A stretch of DNA of 64,000 nucleotides from Salinisphaera dokdonensis (GCF_040361215.1 NZ_APND01000004.1:372001-436000), one strand, 5' to 3'; positions 1 through 9,587 are shown, counted from the first letter of the stretch. Notes: generated from the letters alone by a model not told the origin. Numbers and translations: made by a program.

Positions 1-80
1 AGCACTCGGTCCACCAGCAGGAAGGGAAACCGGTGCGGCACCATGCGCATGATGGCCCGGATATCGTCTTGCTCGCTCAT
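1..80 (-). CDS. fabZ: 3-hydroxyacyl-ACP dehydratase FabZ (5' end only)
   Basis: Only the first 26 or so codons are inside the window; the gene runs off the left edge. The visible N-terminus (MSEQDDIRAIMRMVPHRFPF, followed by LLVDRV) has the PHR-x-PFLLVDR signature of FabZ, which dehydrates 3-hydroxyacyl-ACP in fatty acid and lipid A acyl supply. Its ATG directly abuts the lpxD stop codon, so the two are translationally coupled, as in the usual lpxD-fabZ-lpxA-lpxB order. Confidence 0.9.
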   Translation of the reverse strand, partial: MSEQDDIRAIMRMVPHRFPFLLVDRV

Positions 81-1127
81 TCACTGATCTCCACTTGAAG
101 GGGCATCACGCTCGACGCGCCGGATACGCCGCTCGATGCGATCGAGCTGACGAAACAGCGCCAGACGCTTGCGCCATGTCCCTGCTGGCATGGCGCGGAA
201 GGTCGACGAGTATACCCCGCTGTCTTTTATGTCCTTGGGTACCTGACTGGCCGCGGTGATGATCACACCATCGGTAATGCTGACGTGATCGCCAACACCG
301 ACACCGCCGCCGATCATGCAATTCGAACCGATCGTGCACGAACCGGCGATACCGGTACAGCCGGCAATGACTGTATGGGCGCCGATCACGCAGTTGTGAC
401 CGATATGCACCTGGTTGTCGATTTTCACGCCCTGCCCGATCCGGGTGTTATCGAGCGCGCCGCGGTCGATGGTCGTGCCCGCGCCGATCTCGACATCGTC
501 GCCAATATGCACGGTGCCCATCTGCGGGATGGCTTCCCAGCCACCGCCGTTGTGCACCAGGCCGAACCCGCGGGCACCGATCACGGCATTCGCCTCGATG
601 CTCACGCGTAAACCAATCTGCACGCCGTCACCGATGCTGCAGTTGCTCGCCAGAGTGGATTGCGATCCAACGCGTACGTCGGCGCCGATCACGGTGTTCG
701 GGCCAATGATGACGCCCGCTTCAATCACCGTGCCGGCGCCGACCACCACGTTCGCACCGATGTGGGCATCCTGATGCACTTGCGCTGAAGGATCGACCAC
801 GCTGCTGGCGTGCGCACCGGGGGCGGGCTTGGGGCGTTCGAACAGGGCCGCAACACGGGCGAAAGCAAGTCGCGGCCGGCTGGCGATGAGTGCCGGAACG
901 GCCGCCCCCTCGGCTAGCGCTGCCGGCAGGATGACCGCTTCGGCGGCACTGCCAGACAACGCCGCTGCGTTCGCCGCGTTCTCGGCGAACGCAATACAGC
1001 CCGCTTGGCCGGGTTCGAGTGCACAGACGCCGTTGATCGTCGTATTCGGGTCGCCGCTGGCGATCTCTAGGTCAAAGCGTTCCGCGAGCGACGCCAGCGT
1101 CACTGTCGAATCAGGCGCGTTGGCCAT
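81..1127 (-). CDS. lpxD: UDP-3-O-acylglucosamine N-acyltransferase LpxD
   Basis: The 348-residue product matches the family length. It has an N-terminal uridine-binding domain (about residues 1-105) and then a left-handed beta-helix of hexapeptide repeats such as IGANVVVGAGTVIEAGVIIG. The putative catalytic His is in the VKIDNQVHIGHNCVIG segment. The C-terminal basic helix (WRKRLALFRQLDRIERRIRR) is the ACP-contact tail. It adds the second 3-hydroxyacyl chain in lipid A synthesis in the cytoplasm. It starts 4 bp after skp stops. Confidence 0.97.
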   Translation of the reverse strand: MANAPDSTVTLASLAERFDLEIASGDPNTTINGVCALEPGQAGCIAFAENAANAAALSGSAAEAVILPAALAEGAAVPALIASRPRLAFARVAALFERPKPAPGAHASSVVDPSAQVHQDAHIGANVVVGAGTVIEAGVIIGPNTVIGADVRVGSQSTLASNCSIGDGVQIGLRVSIEANAVIGARGFGLVHNGGGWEAIPQMGTVHIGDDVEIGAGTTIDRGALDNTRIGQGVKIDNQVHIGHNCVIGAHTVIAGCTGIAGSCTIGSNCMIGGGVGVGDHVSITDGVIITAASQVPKDIKDSGVYSSTFRAMPAGTWRKRLALFRQLDRIERRIRRVERDAPSSGDQ

Positions 1128-1131
1128 AGGT

Positions 1132-1692
1132 CTAGCCGTCCTCGAGTTCGGCGAGAATTTCGTCGGTGACGTCTACGGCGTTGCTGGTGTATAGCACGCC
1201 ATCGCCGAGAATGAGGTCGTAATCATTGGCCTGGGCGTAGTCATCAATCACTTCGAGGATGTCGGCTCGCATTTGGTCGAACTCTTTCTGTTCGGCATCG
1301 CTGACATCATCGTTGTATTTGCTGCGCTGCATCTGCAGCTCGCGCTGACGATCACGAATCTCGCCCTGCAGCTTTTCACGATCGCCCTCGCTCATCACGG
1401 AGCCGTCCTGGGACAGGCGGTCGATATCCTGCCGCAGAGCGTTGGACTCCGCCTCGAGCTCGTTTTTCCGCTTGGCGAACTGGCTGGCCATACTCGTCTT
1501 GGCGCGCGCTGCCTGGGGCGACTCGCTGACCACGCGCGCAACATCGACAACGCCGATACGCAACACTTCGCCATCGGTCGTCGTGGCGGCGGTCGGCGCG
1601 GCGTTCGTGGCCTGCTGCGCCATCGCGGGGGTTACCGCGAAGCACAGCAGCAGTGCGGCGCCGAAGATCTGCTTGAGCGGTCGTTGAGTCAT
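1132..1692 (-). CDS. skp: Periplasmic OMP chaperone Skp/OmpH
   Basis: Skp is a trimeric 'jellyfish' chaperone that carries unfolded outer-membrane proteins through the periplasm to BamA. I chose the ATG at 1692 because a Sec signal peptide (MTQRPLKQIFGAALLLCFAV, cleavage after AMA) begins there; the reading frame stays open further upstream but that part overlaps bamA and is unlike the family. The mature protein has a short beta core (LRIGVVDVARVV), a long charged coiled coil (about residues 65-135) and the C-terminal DLILGDGVLYTS strand. It lies between bamA and lpxD as in most gammaproteobacteria. Confidence 0.93.
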   Translation of the reverse strand: MTQRPLKQIFGAALLLCFAVTPAMAQQATNAAPTAATTTDGEVLRIGVVDVARVVSESPQAARAKTSMASQFAKRKNELEAESNALRQDIDRLSQDGSVMSEGDREKLQGEIRDRQRELQMQRSKYNDDVSDAEQKEFDQMRADILEVIDDYAQANDYDLILGDGVLYTSNAVDVTDEILAELEDG

Positions 1693-1735
1693 GCGTGCGG
1701 CCTCGCCTGGGTGGTCTGTCGCTCGAGCCGTGTCG

Positions 1736-4126
1736 TTACAGGCCCACACCGAAGGAGAACTGGAAGCGATCGACTTCGTCATCTTCCTCACCGTCGACAT
1801 AGGCCGCGTAGCTCACGCGGAGCAGCCCGAAGAACGGGGTGAACCAGTAGAACGCAACACCGGCGGACTTGCGCAGGTCCGATGCTTCGAACGCGCTCGC
1901 GTCCTCGTAGACGTTACCGATGTCGTAGAAGGCCGTCAGGCGGGTCGACTTGTTATCGGACTCGAGGAACGTCGGGATCACCAACTCGCTCTGAAGCGTG
2001 GTCAGGAACTGGCCGCCGTAGGGATTATCGAACGAGTCACGTGGGCCGAGACCGCCATTCGAGAAGCCACGAACCGAACGTGCGCCGCCGGCAAAGAAGT
2101 TGTCGTACGGCGGCACGTCCTCGCCGTCGCCCCAGACATCGGTCTGGGCGACACGCCCGTCCATGGACAACACGACCTTGTCCGACAGTCCCGGAATCCA
2201 CGAGCCGATACGGAAATAACGTTCGTGTTCGATGCTGCTGTCGTAGTACTCGAGATCCGAGCCCGGGCCCTTGATGTTGAACTCGAACTCCGTGTTCGAA
2301 CCACGGGTGGCGAAGAAGGTGCGGTTACGCGTATCGCGCTGCCAGCCGGTCTGGAGTTCGTAGGTGGTCGCTTCGCGGCCGTTCTCGTCGATGAACTCAC
2401 GCAGTTCGTCCGAGAGGCGATCCTCGCCGTCGCGGTTCACAGCCGAATTGATCTCGTTGCGCTCAACGCCGAGACCGGCACGCAGGCGCGAGTATTCCGT
2501 GATCGGCAGGCCGAAGGTCATCGCGCCGCCGAGCGAGTTCAGATCGAAACCGGAGCCGATACGAATCAACTGATCGGTATTGCGATAGAAGGCGGAAATG
2601 GTGCGCGATACGCCTTCGTCGGTGAAGTACGGGTCGGTCCAGCTCGCACCCACGCTCTTGGCGTAGTCGTTGGTTTCCGCACGCAGGCTCACGCGGTTAC
2701 CGGTACCGCGGAAGTTGCTGTGCGACACGCTACCGTTGACCAGAAAGCCTTGGGCGTCGGAGAAACCGACACCGAACTGCAGCGTACCCGCCGCGCGCTC
2801 GGACAGGTCGTAGTCGACGTCCACGAGATCTTCGCTGCCGGCCACCTTCTCGGTATTGACCTGAACATCCTGGATATAGGGCAGACGGGCGAGACGAGTG
2901 CGCGAACGCTCGACGCCACGACGCGAGAAAGGAGCACCCTCGAACTGGCGCATCTCACGACGCAGTGTTTCGTCGTTGGTCTTCTCGTTGCCGTTGAACG
3001 TGATCTGACGAACGTAGGCGCGCTTGCCGGGATCGATGAAGAACGTCAGGTCGACGGTCTTCTCGTCTTCGTCCACACGGGTGAGCGGGTCAACATCGGC
3101 AAAGGCATAGCCGAAGTCGGCGAGGCCGGAGCTGATGGCGTTAGCAGAAGCGTCGACATCGCTACGCGAAAAGATCTGTCCGCCCTCGACCGTGACCAGC
3201 CGCTGCAGGCTGGTCTGCGGCACGATCATGTCACCGGCGAACTCATAATCGTTGATCGTGTACTGGTCGCCCTCATCGACGTTGATCGTGAGGAAGATGT
3301 TGCGCTTGTCCGGCGACAGCGACACTTGAATCGAGGACACGTTGAACCGGATATAGCCACGGTTCTGGTAGAAGGAATTCAGCGACTCGAGATCGCCCAG
3401 CAGCTTCTCGCGCGAATAGCGATCACGACTGCGCCAGAACGTCAGCGGATGGGTATAGGCCGGTGAACTGGCCTGCAGTTCAAACACGTCCTGCAACTCT
3501 TCATCGGTAAAGTTTTCGTTACCGATGATGTTGACGTCCTTGATCGACGCAACCTGACCTTCAGTGACAGCGATGTCGATCGCGACACGGTTGTTGCCCA
3601 GATCCTCCACTTCGGTATCGATCGCGACGCTGTAATAGCCGTTGGCGTAGTACTGGCGGCGCAGCTCCTGCTCCAGCTGATCGACCAGCGACCGCTTGTA
3701 GAGCTCGCCCTGAGCGAGGCCCTGGTCGGCAAGCGCATCCTTGAGCTGGTCGCCGCCGATGTTCTTGTTGCCCTCGATCGTGAAGCGCGCGATTTCCGGC
3801 CGCTCCTGCACATCCACGACGAGCGTGTTGCCTTCGCGCTGGAGCGTGACGTTCTCGAACAGGCCGGTTTCGTAGAGCGCGCGGATCGACTGCTGCGCAC
3901 GGCCGGCGCTGAGGCGATCACCAACCGACAGCGGCAGATAGGTCAGCACCGTGCCGGGCTCGAGGCGCTGGACGCCAGTGACGCGGACATCGGCGACACG
4001 GAAGTCATAGCCGCTCTGGCTACTCCCCTGGCCCGACTGGCCGGGTTCGGACTGATTCTGAGCCCACGCGTTCACGGCAAAAAGACACAGGAGCACGGCG
4101 AACGCGCGCATCAGAATTACAGGCAT
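1736..4126 (-). CDS. bamA: Outer-membrane protein assembly factor BamA
   Basis: The 796-residue product is the essential central subunit of the BAM complex. It has a signal peptide (about 1-22, ending NAWAQ), five POTRA domains (about 40-440; the first begins FRVADVRVTGVQRLEPGTVL) and a C-terminal 16-strand barrel with the VRGF motif of loop 6 (ARSVRGFSNGGLGP). The C-terminus (FQFSFGVGL) has the alternating pattern of a barrel strand, though it ends in Leu rather than the usual Phe/Trp. It sits 13 bp after rseP, so the envelope assembly genes are co-transcribed. Confidence 0.98.
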   Translation of the reverse strand: MPVILMRAFAVLLCLFAVNAWAQNQSEPGQSGQGSSQSGYDFRVADVRVTGVQRLEPGTVLTYLPLSVGDRLSAGRAQQSIRALYETGLFENVTLQREGNTLVVDVQERPEIARFTIEGNKNIGGDQLKDALADQGLAQGELYKRSLVDQLEQELRRQYYANGYYSVAIDTEVEDLGNNRVAIDIAVTEGQVASIKDVNIIGNENFTDEELQDVFELQASSPAYTHPLTFWRSRDRYSREKLLGDLESLNSFYQNRGYIRFNVSSIQVSLSPDKRNIFLTINVDEGDQYTINDYEFAGDMIVPQTSLQRLVTVEGGQIFSRSDVDASANAISSGLADFGYAFADVDPLTRVDEDEKTVDLTFFIDPGKRAYVRQITFNGNEKTNDETLRREMRQFEGAPFSRRGVERSRTRLARLPYIQDVQVNTEKVAGSEDLVDVDYDLSERAAGTLQFGVGFSDAQGFLVNGSVSHSNFRGTGNRVSLRAETNDYAKSVGASWTDPYFTDEGVSRTISAFYRNTDQLIRIGSGFDLNSLGGAMTFGLPITEYSRLRAGLGVERNEINSAVNRDGEDRLSDELREFIDENGREATTYELQTGWQRDTRNRTFFATRGSNTEFEFNIKGPGSDLEYYDSSIEHERYFRIGSWIPGLSDKVVLSMDGRVAQTDVWGDGEDVPPYDNFFAGGARSVRGFSNGGLGPRDSFDNPYGGQFLTTLQSELVIPTFLESDNKSTRLTAFYDIGNVYEDASAFEASDLRKSAGVAFYWFTPFFGLLRVSYAAYVDGEEDDEVDRFQFSFGVGL

Positions 4127-4139
4127 ATATTAAGCTCCG

Positions 4140-5501
4140 CTACCCGAGCAAGCGCAGGATATCGTTGTAAAAAGCCAGGGTCATCAACATCAGGAGAGCG
4201 ACCATGCCCAACTGCTGTCCAGCGACCTGAACGGCCTCGGAGAGAGGCCGGCCCCTTATCCATTCGATCGAATAATACAGAAGATGCCCCCCGTCTAACA
4301 CCGGAATAGGCAGAAGGTTGAGTACCGCGAGGCTCACGCTCACCAGCGCAAGGAAGCCGACAAAGGCTTCCACGCCAATGCTTGCAGTCTGCCCGGCGTA
4401 GTTCGCGATCTGGATGGGGCCGCTGACATTACGCCAGGAAACGTCGCCGGTGATCATGCGCGTCATCAGGCGCAGGGTCAGCGCGGACACTTCCCAAGTC
4501 TTGGAAACGGCAGCCGGAACGGCAGCCAGCGGGCCCAGCTGGCGCGTGGTCTGCATGGCCTGCCACGCTTGCGCATCGACACCGATCTGAGCGCCGAGGC
4601 GCCCTTCCGCTGCACCCGCGTCGTTTTGCGCCTCACCGAGCGTCACCGGCACATCGATCTCTCGGCCGTCACGCGTGATCGCCAGCACCACCTTCTCGCC
4701 GGGTCGCGCTTTGATCCGTTCGACCAGCGCCTGAGGTGAGTTCGTGGCCTCACCATCGACGGCACGGACTTCGTCGCCGGCGCGAAGGTCAGCAGCCTGC
4801 GCCGCGGAGTCGCCGACCACCTGCGCGATCAGCGGCGTAGCCGGCGGCTGGTATGGGGCCAGGCCCAGGCGGTCGAACAGTTTTTCAGGGTCGGCCGATA
4901 CGCCGGTAAGGTCCAGCTCGACTTGGCGCGTTGTGCCGCTCTGTGCGCGCACATCGAGAGTCACGGGGTCGCCGTCGAGGCCACGTTCCAGCAGAGTGAG
5001 TCGCAGATCCTGCCAATCGCCGATTGCACGGTCGTCGACAGCCACGACCTCATCACCCGATCGCAACCCCGCGGACGCGGCCAGCGTGCCGTCCGGGGCG
5101 TTCCCGATGATCGGTTTGATCCCGGCGACGCCAATCATGAACACCAGCCAGTAGGCCAGGATCGCAAAAACGAAATTCACGCCCGGCCCGGCCGCCACGA
5201 TCGCAATACGACGCCAGGGATGCTGTCTGTTGAAGGCGTAGGGCTTGTCGGCATCAGCCACCTCGCCTTCGCGCTCGTCGAGCATCTTGACGTAGCCGCC
5301 CAACGGGATGGCCGATAGCCAGTACTCGATGCCGCTTCGGCGTCCGGTAAATCCCCAGACGCGATGGCCAAAGCCGATGGAATAGCGCAGCACCTTGACG
5401 CCCAGACGGCGTGCCACCCAGAAATGGCCGTACTCGTGAATCGCCACGAGCAGGCCAATCGAGACGATGAACGCGGGCACTGACATCAGCCAGTCAGACA
5501 T
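4140..5501 (-). CDS. rseP: Site-2 zinc metalloprotease RseP
   Basis: This 453-residue inner-membrane protease cleaves the anti-sigma factor RseA in the envelope stress response and clears remnant signal peptides. The zinc motif HEYGH is at residues 22-26 in the first membrane helix, and the third ligand is in the C-terminal LLPIPVLDGGHLL segment. Two tandem PDZ domains (about 105-290) lie in the periplasm between the helices. Family length is about 450. It precedes bamA; dxr, which normally lies upstream, is missing. Confidence 0.97.
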   Translation of the reverse strand: MSDWLMSVPAFIVSIGLLVAIHEYGHFWVARRLGVKVLRYSIGFGHRVWGFTGRRSGIEYWLSAIPLGGYVKMLDEREGEVADADKPYAFNRQHPWRRIAIVAAGPGVNFVFAILAYWLVFMIGVAGIKPIIGNAPDGTLAASAGLRSGDEVVAVDDRAIGDWQDLRLTLLERGLDGDPVTLDVRAQSGTTRQVELDLTGVSADPEKLFDRLGLAPYQPPATPLIAQVVGDSAAQAADLRAGDEVRAVDGEATNSPQALVERIKARPGEKVVLAITRDGREIDVPVTLGEAQNDAGAAEGRLGAQIGVDAQAWQAMQTTRQLGPLAAVPAAVSKTWEVSALTLRLMTRMITGDVSWRNVSGPIQIANYAGQTASIGVEAFVGFLALVSVSLAVLNLLPIPVLDGGHLLYYSIEWIRGRPLSEAVQVAGQQLGMVALLMLMTLAFYNDILRLLG

Positions 5502-5647
5502 GGATTACTGCTCTCTTTCCAGGAATTGGCTCACCGCCATCGGCGCTTAGACCGCGTAACGCCGCAGACGATCCGTAAGCTGCTGAACGCGGCACATTTT
5601 CTGTCTATTGCTACGTGCTTCGGCACAGCAGCGATGCCCAAAGGCGC

Positions 5648-6478
5648 CTAGACGCCAGACGGCAACCAATGCAGGCCAGCGACAAACCAGGGCGCGGCGG
5701 CCAGCACACTGTCCAGACGATCAAGCACGCCTCCGTGGCCCGGGAACAGCTTACCGCTGTCCTTGATACCTGCATGGCGCTTGAACATGCTGATCGCCAG
5801 GTCGCCGACCACCGAAATGATCGCTACCCAGCCACCGAGAAACATGAAGGCGACAAGCCGATCACCGCTGTAGCCCAGAAGCCAGGCGCCGGCACCGGCG
5901 AACAACATGGCCGCGACGAATCCCCCAATCGCGCCTTCTCTTGTCTTGCCCGGACTGACCGCCGGCGCGAGTTTGTTACGCCCGACGGTCCGCCCCGCGA
6001 AATAGGCGCCGGTATCCGCCGCCCAGACCAGAAAGAAGAACGTGAGAAGAAGCAGCGGCCCCTGATCGCTTTGGTGTAGATAGGTGACCGCTGCCACCGG
6101 CGCGACCAGAACGATCAGACCAATCACGATACCGACGTCGGTACGCCCGACGGTCTGCGCCCATCCCTTCGGGAAACACGTGATCCAGTAAATGGCGATC
6201 AGCCACCAAAGACAGGCGGCACCGACCACTACATTGTCGACCGCAACGATCCAGAACTGCGTGCGCACCAGAGCAAACAGGAAGATAAGGAGCGCGACGG
6301 TGAGCGTGAGCAGAATACGACCCGTGTCCGCCAGCCGCATCAGATTGCCCCATTCCCAGGCACCCATGAGCATGAGTACCGCGAATACGAGCGTGATGGC
6401 TGCCGTTGGCAGAAACAGCATGCCCAGAACGGCGAGCGGGACGACCGCCAGTGCGGTCGCGATACGAGTCATCAGCAT
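5648..6478 (-). CDS. cdsA: Phosphatidate cytidylyltransferase CdsA
   Basis: CdsA makes CDP-diacylglycerol, the precursor of all phospholipids. The 276-residue protein is multi-spanning (about eight helices). It carries the family signature near the C-terminus: GRNKLAPAVSPGKTREGAIGG, then GDLAISMFKRHAGIKDSGKL and FPGHGGVLDRLDS. It starts 6 bp after uppS. A 146-bp spacer with no recognisable gene separates it from rseP. Confidence 0.97.
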   Translation of the reverse strand: MLMTRIATALAVVPLAVLGMLFLPTAAITLVFAVLMLMGAWEWGNLMRLADTGRILLTLTVALLIFLFALVRTQFWIVAVDNVVVGAACLWWLIAIYWITCFPKGWAQTVGRTDVGIVIGLIVLVAPVAAVTYLHQSDQGPLLLLTFFFLVWAADTGAYFAGRTVGRNKLAPAVSPGKTREGAIGGFVAAMLFAGAGAWLLGYSGDRLVAFMFLGGWVAIISVVGDLAISMFKRHAGIKDSGKLFPGHGGVLDRLDSVLAAAPWFVAGLHWLPSGV

Positions 6479-6484
6479 ATTTGT

Positions 6485-7225
6485 TCAGCCGCCGGGCGCT
6501 ACGGCCTGCGGCAGACGGCCGAAGCGCCGCTGTCGCTGTGCAAACCACTCGATCGCATTTGCGAGGCTTTCATCGTTGAAATCCGGCCAGAGTTCATCAG
6601 AGAAGTACAGCTCACTGTACGCCAGATCCCAAAGCAGAAAATTGCTCACCCGTCGCTCGCCGCCCGTCCGGATGAACAGATCCGGCGCGCCAAACTGCGA
6701 TAGCGCCATATGGCGACCGACGTGGGACTCGTCAATTTCATCCGTGCTGAGCGTACCGGCAGCACATTCGCGCGCAATACGACGCGTCGCCTCGACGATA
6801 TCCCAACGGCCGCCGTAGTCGATCGCAATCACCAGACTCAGGGCGTCGTTGCCGAGCGTCTTTTCCTCGGCCTTGCTCATTTCGCGCCGGAGGGCGTCGG
6901 AGAAGTGCGAGCGCTCACCAATGAAGCTGAGACGCACGCCATTGGCGTGCATCGAGTCAATCTCGCGACGGATCGTGCGTCGAAACAGATCGAGCAGCAA
7001 TCGCACTTCCGCACGCGGGCGCTGCCAGTTTTCGCTCGAAAATGCGAACAACGTCAGCGTTTTGACGCCCATTTTTCTAGCGCTTTCCACAATTTCTCGA
7101 GCCGCACGCGCGCCCGACCGATGACCGGTCGCGCGCGGCATACCGCGGTGGCTCGCCCACCGGCCGTTACCATCCATAATGATGGCGACGTGTTCGGGAA
7201 CACTCATACGCGAGGCGCCTGTCAC
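6485..7225 (-). CDS. uppS: Undecaprenyl diphosphate synthase UppS
   Basis: This cis-prenyltransferase makes the C55 lipid carrier for peptidoglycan and O-antigen. It has the catalytic HVAIIMDGNGRWA motif near the N-terminus, the GHRSGA helix, FAFSSENWQRP, and the C-terminal DLFIRTGGERRVSNFLLWD and YSELYFSDELWPDF motifs. The frame begins at a GTG at 7225; an in-frame ATG at 7207 is an equally good start and gives 240 residues. It follows frr by 17 bp. Confidence 0.97.
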   Translation of the reverse strand: MTGASRMSVPEHVAIIMDGNGRWASHRGMPRATGHRSGARAAREIVESARKMGVKTLTLFAFSSENWQRPRAEVRLLLDLFRRTIRREIDSMHANGVRLSFIGERSHFSDALRREMSKAEEKTLGNDALSLVIAIDYGGRWDIVEATRRIARECAAGTLSTDEIDESHVGRHMALSQFGAPDLFIRTGGERRVSNFLLWDLAYSELYFSDELWPDFNDESLANAIEWFAQRQRRFGRLPQAVAPGG

Positions 7226-7242
7226 TCGTCCGCGGTCTGCAC

Positions 7243-7800
7243 TCAGACCGTCATGATCTCCTGCTCCTTGTCTTCGAGCAGGCTATCGATACGGGCGATG
7301 TGCTTGTCGGTGAGCTGCTGAACACGCGTCTCACCGCCATGCTGGTCGTCGGCGCTGATTTCTTTCTCGTTGACCAACTCCTTCAGCGTGGAATTGGCAT
7401 CGCGCCGAATGTTACGCACGGCGACACGGCCGTCCTCGGCTTCGGCACGGATGACCTTGACCAGATCCTTGCGCCGGTCTTCGGTCAAGGGCGGCAGCAC
7501 GACACGAATGACCTGTCCAGCGGTAGACGGGTTCAGACCCAGATCCGCCTTCATGATCGCTTTTTCGATCGGCTGCACCATGGTCTTTTCCCACGGCTGA
7601 ATGCTGATCGTGCGCGCGTCCTCGAGCGACACGTTGGCCGCCTGATTCAGGGGCACATCCGCGCCATAGTAATCCACCGTCACATGATCCAGCAGACTGG
7701 TGCTCGCGCGGCCGGTGCGAATCTTGCTGAAGTTGTCGCGCATGACGTTGATCGTCTTGTCCATGCGCTGTTCGGCATCGCTGTAGATTTCGTCAATCAT
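7243..7800 (-). CDS. frr: Ribosome recycling factor
   Basis: The 185-residue product matches RRF, which with EF-G splits post-termination ribosomes. It shows the N-terminal KTINVMRDNFSKIRTGRAST helix, the domain II segment (YYGADVPLNQAANVS) and PPLTEDRRKDLVK. Its start codon overlaps the pyrH stop by 4 bp (ATGA), the normal coupling in this cluster. Confidence 0.98.
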   Translation of the reverse strand: MIDEIYSDAEQRMDKTINVMRDNFSKIRTGRASTSLLDHVTVDYYGADVPLNQAANVSLEDARTISIQPWEKTMVQPIEKAIMKADLGLNPSTAGQVIRVVLPPLTEDRRKDLVKVIRAEAEDGRVAVRNIRRDANSTLKELVNEKEISADDQHGGETRVQQLTDKHIARIDSLLEDKEQEIMTV

Positions 7801-8543
7801 CCGTTGGCTCTCGTCGTATCGTTGTCGACCAGCGTGCCGACGTCATCGGCGCCCGCCGCTATCTTCTGCAGATCGCCTGCGCGGTTGATGTCGAACACGC
7901 GAAGCGGCATGCCGTTATCTCGGCACAGCACGATCGCGGTGGTATCCATCACCGTCAACCGCTGGTCGATGACTTCATCGTATGTAAGGTGCGTATAGCG
8001 TTTCGCGCTACTGTCGCGCATCGGGTCCGCGCTATAGATGCCGTCGACCTTTGTGGCCTTGAGCATCAGATCGGCGTTGATCTCGATCGCGCGCAGGCTG
8101 GCAGCGGAGTCCGTGGTAAAGAACGGATTGCCGGTGCCGGCCGCGAAGATGACCACCCGGCCCTTCTCCAGATGGCGGATCGCCCGCCGACGGATATAGT
8201 CCTCGCAGACCTGATTGATCCGGATCGCCGACATCACGCGTGCCGTCATGCCGGCATGCTCGATGGCGTCCTGCAAGCCGAGTGCGTTGATCACCGTTGC
8301 GAGCATGCCCATCTGGTCGCCGGTCACGCGGTCCATGCCACGGCCGGCCAAACCGACGCCGCGGAAGATATTGCCGCCGCCGACAACCAGCGCCACCTCG
8401 ATTCCGGAATCGATCAGATCACGGATTTCGGCGGCGAGCCGCTCGACTACATCGGCGGAAATACCGTAGTCGGCCTGCCCCATGAGGGCTTCGCCACTGA
8501 GTTTCAGCAATATGCGTTTGGGGGTCGACTTTTTCTTGCTCAT
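7797..8543 (-). CDS. pyrH: UMP kinase PyrH
   Basis: PyrH phosphorylates UMP to UDP in pyrimidine synthesis. The product belongs to the amino acid kinase fold: RILLKLSGEALMG at the N-terminus, VVGGGNIFRG for phosphate binding and GTGNPFFTTDSAA for the nucleotide. I placed the start at the ATG at 8543 (MSKKKSTPKRILLKL, 248 residues); the in-frame extension upstream is not conserved family sequence. Confidence 0.97.
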   Translation of the reverse strand: MSKKKSTPKRILLKLSGEALMGQADYGISADVVERLAAEIRDLIDSGIEVALVVGGGNIFRGVGLAGRGMDRVTGDQMGMLATVINALGLQDAIEHAGMTARVMSAIRINQVCEDYIRRRAIRHLEKGRVVIFAAGTGNPFFTTDSAASLRAIEINADLMLKATKVDGIYSADPMRDSSAKRYTHLTYDEVIDQRLTVMDTTAIVLCRDNGMPLRVFDINRAGDLQKIAAGADDVGTLVDNDTTRANG

Positions 8544-8630
8544 CGAATCGCGCGGGCGTACAGCAACATGAAGGCGGCTCCTGGCCGGCAAAGATAACTC
8601 AGCTTCCTGACGGCATCATACCGTCAAGGC

Positions 8631-8660
8631 AAAAAAAAGCCGGCTGTCTGAGCAGCCGGC
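8631..8660 (-). terminator. Rho-independent terminator after tsf
   Basis: Read on the minus strand, an 8-bp GC-rich perfect stem (8653-8660 with 8639-8646) and a 6-nt loop are followed by eight T residues. It lies 10 bp past the tsf stop and would end the rpsB-tsf transcript before pyrH. Confidence 0.9.
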
Positions 8661-8670
8661 CATCAAGCCC

Positions 8671-9552
8671 TCAGGCTGTTTTCTCGGCTTGCGCCTTGAC
8701 CTCGGCCGCGAAGTCTTCCTGTTTCTTCTCGATGCCTTCGCCGACTTCGATCCGGGCATAGTCGGAAACGGTCGCGTTTTGCTGCTTGCACAGCTTCTCG
8801 ACCGTAACGTCCGGATCCTTCACGAACGGCTGACCCATGAGCGTGATTTCGGCCAGGAACTTGCGCAGACGGCCTTCGACCATCTTCTCGATGATCTCTT
8901 CCGGCTTGCCGCTATCGCGGGCCTGCGCCATCAGCAGCTCCTTCTCGGAATCTCGACGTTCCTGCGGCACGTCGTCGGCCGACAGGTGCGCCGGCGCGGT
9001 CGCGGCCACGTGCATGGCCAGATCGCGGGCCAGCGTGTCTTCACCACCGGACACCGCAACGGCACTGCCGATACGCGCGCCGTGCATGTAGACGTCAAGC
9101 TTGCCTTCACCGGCTTCGATACGACGGAAACGCCGGATCGTGATGTTCTCACCGAGCTTGGCCACGAGTGCGCGACGCGTGGCGTCGAGGCTTTCCCCGT
9201 TGACTTCGATCGCTGCCAAGGCATCGACATCGGCCGGACCGTTGTCGAGCGCGGCCTGGGCTGCCGTCTCGGCGAAGCCGATGAAATCTTCGTTCTTGCC
9301 CACGAAATCGGTTTCGCAGTTCACTTCGAGCAGGATCGCAACGGTCTGATCGCTCGACAGCGCGGTGGCCACGCGGCCTTCGGCGGCCACACGGCCAGCC
9401 TTCTTGTCGGCCTTGGCCAGGCCTTCGCGACGCATGTTGTCCGCCGCCGTATCGATATCGCCGTCGGCGGCCGTGAGTGCCTTCTTGCACTCCATCATGC
9501 CGGCGCCGGTGCGTTCCCGCAGCTCTTTAACCAGAGCAGCACTAATTGCCAT
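8671..9552 (-). CDS. tsf: Elongation factor Ts
   Basis: EF-Ts is the nucleotide exchange factor for EF-Tu. The 293-residue product begins with the UBA-like domain (LVKELRERTGAGMMECKKAL) and has the core motifs VNCETDFVGKN and MHVAATAP. A good ribosome binding site (GGAG) lies 8 nt before the ATG. It is the second gene of the rpsB-tsf operon. Confidence 0.98.
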   Translation of the reverse strand: MAISAALVKELRERTGAGMMECKKALTAADGDIDTAADNMRREGLAKADKKAGRVAAEGRVATALSSDQTVAILLEVNCETDFVGKNEDFIGFAETAAQAALDNGPADVDALAAIEVNGESLDATRRALVAKLGENITIRRFRRIEAGEGKLDVYMHGARIGSAVAVSGGEDTLARDLAMHVAATAPAHLSADDVPQERRDSEKELLMAQARDSGKPEEIIEKMVEGRLRKFLAEITLMGQPFVKDPDVTVEKLCKQQNATVSDYARIEVGEGIEKKQEDFAAEVKAQAEKTA

Positions 9553-9587
9553 GATTCGTTCTCCGCAAAGAATGAGGTAACAGCCAA

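Noticed and set aside
1691..3466. 591-codon open frame on the plus strand, opposite bamA
   Set aside because: It lies wholly within the opposite strand of bamA, has no signal or domain I recognise, and its composition is what antisense of a GC-rich gene gives.
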